Assembly (NCBI RefSeq): GCF_014212055.1
Contig: NZ_JACJVO010000008.1
Coordinates: forward strand, 1-64,000
Reading direction: 5' to 3'
DNA: 64,000 bases
Source: Cohnella zeiphila
Lineage (GTDB): Bacteria > Bacillota > Bacilli > Paenibacillales > Paenibacillaceae
Below the pieces are notes generated by a model. That model was not told where the DNA came from, did no database searches, and saw only the letters and a program-made list of their open reading frames with translations. Position 1 is the stretch's first letter, and every line of letters starts with the position of its first letter. Below, in pieces: positions 17,131 to 24,862 of the stretch. Both the position numbers and the translations under genes were made by a program.

Positions 17131-20100
17131 AAGGCGTAGAACAACGAATGGAACGATTCCTGCGCGAGCTGTCGGAAGCGCAGTGGCTGGAGCGGGAGAG
17201 CGTTCGCGATTGGGAGATCGAACGCGCCGACTATGCGGTGCCGGGCCGTTACGACGGCCGGGCTCCGTATCCGCAAGGGCGGGAGCTCGATCCTTTTCCC
17301 AGCAAGCAGGGAACGACTTACTTCTTCCGGCGCAAGCTGGAGCTGCCCGGCGAATGGCTCTCTTCGGGGGCGCTCGTCGGGCTCTTGTTCGAATCGGGCG
17401 GCGAAGGGCTGCTGCGGGTAAACGGCGTCTCCGCCCAAGGACTGGACCGCAACCATACGTTCGCCCCGCTCGACCCGGCCCGCGTCGGAACATCCCCGCA
17501 GGTCGAGATCGAGCTGTTCGATCCGGTGCCGGAGCCGGTCGATCCGCTCAATCGCCAGGCGAACATTCAGCCGCCGATCGCCGCGGTGCGCAGCGAGCTG
17601 GTCAAGGCCAACCGCTCCGTGCAGAGCTTGCTGTATGCCGCTGCGGTCGTGCGCGATTCGGCGCTGCTGCTGGCGGAGTCGGACCTGCGGCGCACCCGCA
17701 TGCTGGAGGCGCTGTACCGGGCGATGGACGGCTGGACGAATCTGGACGAGGCGTCGGTGCGCGAAGGCTCGGCGGTCGCGGCGATCGAGGCGGAGCTGAC
17801 GGCTGCCGTCCGCGCCGTCGGCGGCAATGCCGAGGGGACGCTGCAGATGGTCGGGCAGTCGCACATCGACGTCGCCTGGCTGTGGCCGGTTCGCGAGACG
17901 GTGCGCAAGACGAGCCGGACGTTCTCGACCGTCGACGCGCTGATGCGCGAATATCCGGAGTTCAAGTATGCGCAGAGCCAGCCTCAGCTGTTCGCCTTCC
18001 TGAAGGACAACGATCCGGAGCTGTTCGAGAGGGTGAAGGAGCGCGTTGCCGAAGGGCGCTGGGAGCTGGTCGGCGGCATGTGGGTCGAGCCCGACCTGAA
18101 CATTCCGAGCGGCGAGTCGCTGATGCGGCAGATGCTGTACGGCCAGCGGTTCTACCGAGAGGAGTTCGGCCGGACGTCGGACATCGAATGGCTGCCCGAC
18201 ACGTTCGGGTACTGCGCTTCCCTGCCCCAGATCCTGAAGCACGGCGGCGTCCGCTACTTCATGACGACGAAGCTGAACTGGAACGACACGAACGTATTCC
18301 CTTACGACTTGTTCCATTGGGTCGGCATCGACGGCACATCCATGCTGTCGTACCTAAACCACGGCGTCAACGAGCATACGCGGACCAAAGACGTTCACGA
18401 ACATTGGCAGTCGTATCGGCAAAAGGCGGTCCACCCCGAGCAGATGCTGCTGTACGGCCACGGCGACGGGGGCGGAGGCGTGACCCGGGAGATGGTGGAG
18501 ACAATCGCGCGCTCGGATCTGATGGTCGGCCAGCCGGCCAGCCGGATCGGCACGGCGGCGGATTTCTTCGCCGGCATCGGGAAGCGGGATCCGAAGCTGC
18601 CGAAGTGGCAGGGAGATCTTTACCTGGAGCTGCATCGGGGCACGTACACGACGCACGGCCGGAACAAGCGGCACAACCGCAAGGCCGAAGCGCTGTACCG
18701 CGAGGCGGAGCTGTGGCATTCGCTGGCGCGGCCGCTGTTGGAAGAAAGTCGGGACGCAGAGCTGCGCAGCCGTCTGAACGAGGGCTGGAAGCTGCTGCTG
18801 CTCAACCAGTTCCACGACATCATTCCCGGCTCGGCGATTACCGAGGCTTACGTGACGTCGGAGAAGGAGTACGGCGAGATTTTCGCCGCAGGCCGCTCGA
18901 ATCTGCAAACGGCGCTGGAGACGCTCGCCGGATCGATCGACACGTCGGCCGGGGAAGGAACGCCGTTCGTCGTCTTTAACGGCCTCGGCTGGGAGCGGGA
19001 TCTGACGATCGAGCTTCCGGTCGAAGCCGGGACTTGCGTTCAAGCATTCGACGGGGAAGGCCGCAGGCTGTCCGCAGACGAGTGCGGGGCCGAAGAGGAT
19101 CTCGCGGCCGGAGCGGACAACGCGGCCAAAGGGAACGTTGCGACCGCGGATGGCGCGGCGAGCAAGAAGGCCGCAGGCATTCTGACACTCGTCCCGGCCG
19201 TTCCGGCGTTCGGCTACAAGACGATCTGGCTGCGGACGGCGGAAAAGGCGGCGGAGTTCTCCGACGACGCCCGCCGGGCCGAGGCCGAATGGCTGGCCGA
19301 CGGCGTATGGGAGACCGCGGCGTATGCGGTCCGCTTTAACGAGCGGGGCGAGATCGTCCGTCTGTACGACAAAGCCGCCGAACGGGAAGTCGTTCTACAG
19401 GGCGAAGCGGCGAACCGCTTCTGCTTCTTCCACGACCGGCCGACGCTGTGGGACGCATGGGACATCGACGACCGCTACGAGGAGCAGCCCGCCGGCGAGG
19501 CGGAGCTTCTGGAGCGGACGCTCGTCCGGCGCGGCCGGGCGGCCGATGTGCTCCGATTCCGGTGGCGAGTCGGCCGTTCCGAGATCGAGCAGGACGTGAT
19601 CTTCCGTCACGCCGACGGTCGGATCGACTTCAAGACGCGCGTTCGCTGGAACGAGGCTCACAAGCTGCTTAAAGTGGCTTTTCCGATCGATGTCGTGGCG
19701 GACAAGGCAACCTACGAGATTCCGTTCGGCGCGCTGGAGCGCCCGACCCATCGCAATACGAGCTGGGAACAAGCGCAGTTCGAGGTGTGCGGCCACCGCT
19801 TCGCGGACGTATCCGAATTCGGATACGGCGTCAGCCTGCTAAACGACTGCAAATACGGCTACGATATACAGGGCTCCGCCATCCGGCTGTCGCTGCTGCG
19901 CGCGCCGAAATGGCCGGACGATACCGCCGATCTCGGGGACCACGAGTTTACCTACTCGCTTTATCCGCATGCCGGGGATTGGCGCGCCGCGCATACGGCC
20001 CGCCGGGCGGCCGAGCTTAACGCCGACTCTGCCTTCACGCAGACCGGACGGCACCCGGGCTCGCTTCCTTCGGAAGGCTCGCTTCTGCCGTTCGAGGGCG

Positions 20101-20342
20101 GGCACATCGTGCTGGATACGGTGAAGCCGGCGGAAGACGGAAGCGGGATCGTATTGCGTTTCTACGAGTCGGCCGGAGGCCGGGGAACGGCCGAGTTCGG
20201 CTGGCCGCATCCTTATGGGCGGGCGGTGCTCTCGAACGCCCTCGAAGACGAAGGCGAGGAGCTGGCACGCGACGGAGAGCGGATTCAACTGAAATTCGCC
20301 CCGTACGAGATTAAGACGATTAAACTTTTGCCTCATGAATAA
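17127..20342 (+). CDS. Alpha-mannosidase, glycoside hydrolase family 38 (large, Ams1-like)
   Basis: A 1071-residue enzyme from the ATG at 17127, with GAGGAGGAAAG just upstream. The GH38 catalytic domain has zinc ligands His246 and Asp248 in QSHIDVAWLWP and nucleophile Asp358 in WLPDTFGYCASL. The middle three-helix domain (NRKAEALYREAELWHSLA) and C-terminal beta-rich domains follow. A low-complexity Ala/Gly/Lys linker sits near residues 655-685. It has no signal peptide. By family it removes alpha-linked mannose with retention. The frame is open far upstream (to 15033) only because of GC-rich codon bias opposite the GH3 gene. Confidence 0.95.
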   Translation: MKGVEQRMERFLRELSEAQWLERESVRDWEIERADYAVPGRYDGRAPYPQGRELDPFPSKQGTTYFFRRKLELPGEWLSSGALVGLLFESGGEGLLRVNGVSAQGLDRNHTFAPLDPARVGTSPQVEIELFDPVPEPVDPLNRQANIQPPIAAVRSELVKANRSVQSLLYAAAVVRDSALLLAESDLRRTRMLEALYRAMDGWTNLDEASVREGSAVAAIEAELTAAVRAVGGNAEGTLQMVGQSHIDVAWLWPVRETVRKTSRTFSTVDALMREYPEFKYAQSQPQLFAFLKDNDPELFERVKERVAEGRWELVGGMWVEPDLNIPSGESLMRQMLYGQRFYREEFGRTSDIEWLPDTFGYCASLPQILKHGGVRYFMTTKLNWNDTNVFPYDLFHWVGIDGTSMLSYLNHGVNEHTRTKDVHEHWQSYRQKAVHPEQMLLYGHGDGGGGVTREMVETIARSDLMVGQPASRIGTAADFFAGIGKRDPKLPKWQGDLYLELHRGTYTTHGRNKRHNRKAEALYREAELWHSLARPLLEESRDAELRSRLNEGWKLLLLNQFHDIIPGSAITEAYVTSEKEYGEIFAAGRSNLQTALETLAGSIDTSAGEGTPFVVFNGLGWERDLTIELPVEAGTCVQAFDGEGRRLSADECGAEEDLAAGADNAAKGNVATADGAASKKAAGILTLVPAVPAFGYKTIWLRTAEKAAEFSDDARRAEAEWLADGVWETAAYAVRFNERGEIVRLYDKAAEREVVLQGEAANRFCFFHDRPTLWDAWDIDDRYEEQPAGEAELLERTLVRRGRAADVLRFRWRVGRSEIEQDVIFRHADGRIDFKTRVRWNEAHKLLKVAFPIDVVADKATYEIPFGALERPTHRNTSWEQAQFEVCGHRFADVSEFGYGVSLLNDCKYGYDIQGSAIRLSLLRAPKWPDDTADLGDHEFTYSLYPHAGDWRAAHTARRAAELNADSAFTQTGRHPGSLPSEGSLLPFEGGHIVLDTVKPAEDGSGIVLRFYESAGGRGTAEFGWPHPYGRAVLSNALEDEGEELARDGERIQLKFAPYEIKTIKLLPHE

Positions 20343-20415
20343 TTCGCGATAGGCTCGCCCCGCGCGGGCCTTTCGCCACGAATACGAGCCTTTGTCAAAG
20401 GAGCGACTGAAGACC

Positions 20416-21741
20416 GTGGAACAATTCCGCTTGCCCCAAATTCCGATGCCCAAGCTGCCGCTGCCCGCCGCCGTCCAGAACGTGCTGGCGGAAGCCGAGG
20501 AGCGCCTGAAGCATCGGCCGAAGCTGCTTCGGCTGTTCAAGAACTGTTTCCCCAACACGCTGGAGACGACGACCAAGCTGCTGGACGACGGGACGACGTT
20601 CGTCATTACCGGCGACATTCCCGCCTCCTGGCTGCGCGATTCCGTGGAGCAGGTCATCCACTACGTGCCGCTGGCCAAGGAAGACGCGGATTTGCAGCGA
20701 ATCATCTCCGGACTTATTCGCCGGCATGTCGCCTACATCCTGGTCGATCCGTATGCGAACGCTTTTAACGAGAAGGCCAACGATTGGCACTGGAACGCCA
20801 CCGACGGAACCGAGATGTCCCCGTGGGTATGGGAGCGCAAGTTCGAGATCGACTCGCTGTGCTTCTCGATGCGCCTGGCTTATCGCTATTGGAAGGAGAC
20901 CGGGCGGGCGGACGTGTTCGATGCCGACTTCAAAAAAGCGATCCGAACGGTCGTCGACCTGTTCAAAACCGAGCAGCGCCACTTCGAGCGCTCCCCGTAC
21001 CGGTTCACGCGCGACAACGGCATTTTGCACGATACGCTGCTGAACGACGGGCTCGGCATGCCGGTCAACTACACGGGCATGGTCTGGTCCGGCTTCCGCT
21101 CCAGCGACGACGCGTGCGACTTCCACTACAACGTCCCGGGCAACATGTTCGCGGTCGTCGCGCTGCGGCACATGCAGGAGTTCGCCGAATGGGTGTTCCG
21201 CGACATGGACCTGCTGGCCGAGCTGAAGCGGCTGGAGATCGAGATCGACACCGGCATCAAGCGGTACGGCATCTACCGCCATCCCGAGTTCGGTCCGATC
21301 TATGCCTACGAGACGGACGGGTTCGGCAACTATTGCCTGATGGACGACGCGGGAACGCCGGGCTTGATGTCGATTCCGTATCTCGGCTACACGTCGGCGG
21401 AGGATCCGATTTACGTCAATACCCGGCGCTTCGCGCTGAGCAAGGAGAATCCTTTCTATTACGAGGGCAAAGCGGCCCGGGGCATCGGCAGCCCGCATAC
21501 GCCGCCCGATTATGTGTGGCATATGGCGCTCTCCATGCAGGGGCTGACGGCATCGACGGCGAAAGAGAAGCTGGAGATGATTGCGATGCTGGAAGCGACG
21601 GACGCGGACACCGGGTTCATGCACGAAGGATTCCATGTCGACGACCCGGCCGTCTTTACGCGGAAGTGGTTCGCTTGGTCCAACAGCCTGTTCTCGCAAC
21701 TTGTCTATCAAGCGATGAAGGATGGATTGCTCGATGGCTAA
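20416..21741 (+). CDS. Exo-alpha-1,6-mannosidase, glycoside hydrolase family 125
   Basis: A protein of 441 residues from GTG 20416. It shows the GH125 hallmarks: FVITGDIPASWLRDS near the N-terminus, NDWHWNATDGTEMSPWVWERK, VNYTGMVWSGFRSSDDACDF and the closing KWFAWSNSLFSQLVY. GH125 enzymes are metal-independent inverting alpha-1,6-mannosidases with an (alpha/alpha)6 barrel. No signal peptide. The frame allows a TTG start at 20392, but the only good ribosome site (AAAGGAG, 20397-20403) lies downstream of it, which favours GTG 20416. It lies between GH38 and a clan GH-A gene and supports alpha-mannan or N-glycan core as substrate. Confidence 0.92.
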   Translation: MEQFRLPQIPMPKLPLPAAVQNVLAEAEERLKHRPKLLRLFKNCFPNTLETTTKLLDDGTTFVITGDIPASWLRDSVEQVIHYVPLAKEDADLQRIISGLIRRHVAYILVDPYANAFNEKANDWHWNATDGTEMSPWVWERKFEIDSLCFSMRLAYRYWKETGRADVFDADFKKAIRTVVDLFKTEQRHFERSPYRFTRDNGILHDTLLNDGLGMPVNYTGMVWSGFRSSDDACDFHYNVPGNMFAVVALRHMQEFAEWVFRDMDLLAELKRLEIEIDTGIKRYGIYRHPEFGPIYAYETDGFGNYCLMDDAGTPGLMSIPYLGYTSAEDPIYVNTRRFALSKENPFYYEGKAARGIGSPHTPPDYVWHMALSMQGLTASTAKEKLEMIAMLEATDADTGFMHEGFHVDDPAVFTRKWFAWSNSLFSQLVYQAMKDGLLDG

Positions 21742-24700
21742 CGTATTGATTTTGCTGGACCCGGCGTTCCCGGGCGCGCCCGAATGGGCGGAAGCGGAGG
21801 CCCGGAAGCTGGCCGGTCTCGGCGAAGTCGTTCGCGCGGACGAATTGGCGGAGCGGCTGCGGCTAACCGACGCCGATTGCTTCGTTTCGCTGCATGCGCC
21901 GTATTTTCCGGTCGAGGCTTGGGAGGAGCTGCTCTTATTCCTGAAAAAAGGCCGCGGCCTGCTGAGCGCGGGCGGAGCCCCGTTCCGCCGGCCGGTCGCG
22001 CGGGAGGACGGACAGTGGCGCGTTCTCGCGGAACAGACGGCTTACCATCGCCAGCTTCGCATTCACGAGATGCTGGCGGTGAAGCCGGATCCGATCGTCC
22101 GGCTCGCGGCTTCCGCCGAGATCCCCTTGCTTCAGGGACAGGAAGCGCTGCTCGACGCCGCCGGAACGTGGAACCTCGTTCCGCACGTGACGAAGGCGAG
22201 CGACCTGCCGCATCAGATGGGCTCGGCGGGCCCGATGGACGCGCACATCCACGCCCTGCTGAAGGGCGTCTCGGCCGAAAACCGCGAAGTGGCGGCGCCG
22301 GTCGTGCTGTGGGAGAACACGAAGGGCGATTTTGCCGGCGGGCGCTGGCTGTTCGTGAATCAACCGCTCGGCAGCGGGTTCGCAGAGCGCGGAGGTCTGG
22401 AAGCGCTGGCCGCATGGGCGCGCTTCTGCGCCCGGGGCGTCACCGAGCTGTGGCTGAAGCCCGGCTACGCTTCCTATGAGCCGCACGAGCGCCCGATGCT
22501 GACGCTGCAGGCGCAGAAGCTGGGCCGCGGCGCGTCGGCTGCGGCGGGCCGGACGGCTTGGACGTTCTCGCTGGAAGTCCGCCGTGCCGATGCGAATGAG
22601 CCGGTGTACTCGGAGCGGCTGACCGTCGAAGCGGGAGCCGAACTGGAGCTGCGGCGCATTCCCGTGCCGATCGACGTGACGCCCGGCGAATACGCCGTAT
22701 GGTGCCGCGCCGAGTCGGCGGAAGGGGAAATCCGCGTGCTGCGCCAAGGCTTCTGGGGCGCCGATGCAGAGCTGCTGGCCGAGGGCGAGCCGGTCCGCGC
22801 GGGCCGGGACTACTTCGAGAAGGACGGCCGCCCGCTGCCGGTCGTCGGCATGACGTACATGACGTCGGACGTGGCGCGCAAATTCCTGTTCCTGCCGAAC
22901 GTCGCGGTATGGGACCGGGACATGGCGCAGATGCGGCGCGCGGGCATCAACTGGATCCGCACCGGCATCTGGACCGCTTACCGCAACGTGATGCAGGTGG
23001 ACGGACACGCCTCCGAGGAGGTTTTGCGCTCGGTCGATGCGTTCCTCCTGACGGCGAAAAAGCACGGGCTTCAAGTAACGTTTACCTTTTTCTCGTTCAC
23101 GCCGGAGACATGGGAGGGCGTCAATCCGTTCCTCGATCCCCGCAGCGTCGAGGCCCAGAAGCGGTTCGTCCGCTCGATCGCGAGCCGCCATGCGAAGACG
23201 GCGAACGTCGATTGGGATCTCATCAACGAGCCGTCGATGTTCGATCCGGCGCGCATTTTCTCGGATGGCCCGCGTTCCGCGCGGGACCGGTTCGAGCAGG
23301 CGGCGTTCGCCGAGTGGCTGGAGCGCCGGCACGGGCGGATCGAGACGCTGCGCGAGCGCTGGGGGATGACGCCGGGCGAGCTTCCGAGCTTCGCCGCGGC
23401 GAAGCCGCCGGAGCCGGACGAGATCAACTTCGACGTGCAGGACATGCATCAGGGCAAGCGGGGAACGCGCTGGCTCGACTGCGTGCTGTTCTCGATGGAC
23501 ATGCACAACCGGTGGGCGAAGCAGCTGTATGACGCGATCAAGGACGTCTGCCCGGATCACATGGTCACCGTCGGCCAGGACGAGGCGCTCGGCGCTCAGC
23601 GGCCGTCTCCTTTCTTCTATGGCGAGGCGGTCGACTATACGACGGTCCACTCCTGGTGGCTGAACGACCAACTGCTGTGGGACGGCATCTTCGCCAAGAC
23701 GTCGGACAAGCCGAACCTCGTGCAGGAGACGGGCATCATGTACGTCGAGACGCCGGAAGGGCTGGCCAAGCGAAGCGAGGAAGAGCTTCGCGCGATGCTG
23801 GAGCGCAAGTACGCGTATGCGTTCGCGACCGGCGGCGCGGGCGCGGTTCATTGGATCTGGAACACGAACTTCTATATGGACAACGCCAACGAATCGCATA
23901 TCGGAGCGCTGCGCGCGGACGGAACCGAGAAGCCGGAAGCGGATGTGTCCTACCGGTTCGGGGCGTTCATGGAAGCGGCGCGGGACCTGTTCCGCGACCG
24001 GGAGCTGGAGGACGTCGCCGTCGTGTTCCCTTACTCGAACGACTTCTCCAACCGCAAGCTGGCGATCGAAGCGACGGCGAGGCTGACGCGCGTGCTCGCT
24101 TACGAGCTGAACGTGCCGTTCCGCGGCGTGTCCGAATACGATCTGCAGCCGCTTGCGAAAGATCCGGCGAAGCTGATAATCCTGCCTTCCGCGCATAACG
24201 TGGACGACGAGGCGCTGGCCGAACTGCTCTCCATCGTCGACCGGACGGGGGCGACGCTGCTGTTCACCGGCCCGGCGGGCCTTGACGCTTACTGGCGCCA
24301 TACGGATCGCCTGACGGATACGCTCGGCGTCCGCACGCTCGGCAACGTCGTGCGCGAGGAGCGGCTGGCCGTCGGCGGCCGGACGTATCCCGTCTCTTAC
24401 GGCGCGCGGCGGATCGCCGAAGTCGCCAAGGAGACGCAGACGGGTCAAGCGGAGGCGGCCGCTGCGGTCTTCGACGTTCCATACGGAGGCGGCCGGCTCA
24501 TCTGGTGTCCGCTGCCGGTGGAGCTGAACGGACGGAACGAGCCGATCGAGGCGCTGTACCGCTACGCGCTCGAGGCCGCCGGCTATCGTCCGGCGCTGGA
24601 ATGGCTGGAAGGCGGCGAGCTGCCCGGCGTTTACGGCCGGAAGCTCAAGTTCCGCGACGGGGCGCTGTTCGTGTTCGTCTCGGAATCGGCTTATGACGAG

Positions 24701-24859
24701 CCGATCCGGGTTCGGGACGCGGCGACCGGAGCGGTCTATTCGTTCACGCTGGAGAAGGAGCGCGCGGCGCTGTTCTCCGTCGATGCGGAAGGACGAGTGG
24801 TTACGGTTTATCGGCCGGGAGAGGTCGAAGTCCGCACGGAAACGGAAGGGAGGGCGTAA
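21734..24859 (+). CDS. Clan GH-A retaining glycosidase with N- and C-terminal accessory domains (family not certain)
   Basis: A 1041-residue intracellular protein. Residues 1-200 look like a Rossmann-type/glutamine-amidotransferase-like domain (MANVLILLDPAF...SLHAPYFPVEAWEEL). A beta domain follows, then a TIM barrel (GMTYMTSDVARKF...GINWIRTGIW) with probable acid/base Glu499 in LINEPS and nucleophile Glu665 in VQETGIM. A second amidotransferase-like domain (IILPSAHNVDDEALAEL) resembles the trimerisation domain of GH42 beta-galactosidases. In this locus a beta-mannosidase or beta-galactosidase role is plausible, but the family is not fixed. The start overlaps the GH125 stop by 8 bases. Confidence 0.75.
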   Translation: MANVLILLDPAFPGAPEWAEAEARKLAGLGEVVRADELAERLRLTDADCFVSLHAPYFPVEAWEELLLFLKKGRGLLSAGGAPFRRPVAREDGQWRVLAEQTAYHRQLRIHEMLAVKPDPIVRLAASAEIPLLQGQEALLDAAGTWNLVPHVTKASDLPHQMGSAGPMDAHIHALLKGVSAENREVAAPVVLWENTKGDFAGGRWLFVNQPLGSGFAERGGLEALAAWARFCARGVTELWLKPGYASYEPHERPMLTLQAQKLGRGASAAAGRTAWTFSLEVRRADANEPVYSERLTVEAGAELELRRIPVPIDVTPGEYAVWCRAESAEGEIRVLRQGFWGADAELLAEGEPVRAGRDYFEKDGRPLPVVGMTYMTSDVARKFLFLPNVAVWDRDMAQMRRAGINWIRTGIWTAYRNVMQVDGHASEEVLRSVDAFLLTAKKHGLQVTFTFFSFTPETWEGVNPFLDPRSVEAQKRFVRSIASRHAKTANVDWDLINEPSMFDPARIFSDGPRSARDRFEQAAFAEWLERRHGRIETLRERWGMTPGELPSFAAAKPPEPDEINFDVQDMHQGKRGTRWLDCVLFSMDMHNRWAKQLYDAIKDVCPDHMVTVGQDEALGAQRPSPFFYGEAVDYTTVHSWWLNDQLLWDGIFAKTSDKPNLVQETGIMYVETPEGLAKRSEEELRAMLERKYAYAFATGGAGAVHWIWNTNFYMDNANESHIGALRADGTEKPEADVSYRFGAFMEAARDLFRDRELEDVAVVFPYSNDFSNRKLAIEATARLTRVLAYELNVPFRGVSEYDLQPLAKDPAKLIILPSAHNVDDEALAELLSIVDRTGATLLFTGPAGLDAYWRHTDRLTDTLGVRTLGNVVREERLAVGGRTYPVSYGARRIAEVAKETQTGQAEAAAAVFDVPYGGGRLIWCPLPVELNGRNEPIEALYRYALEAAGYRPALEWLEGGELPGVYGRKLKFRDGALFVFVSESAYDEPIRVRDAATGAVYSFTLEKERAALFSVDAEGRVVTVYRPGEVEVRTETEGRA

Positions 24860-24862
24860 GCC

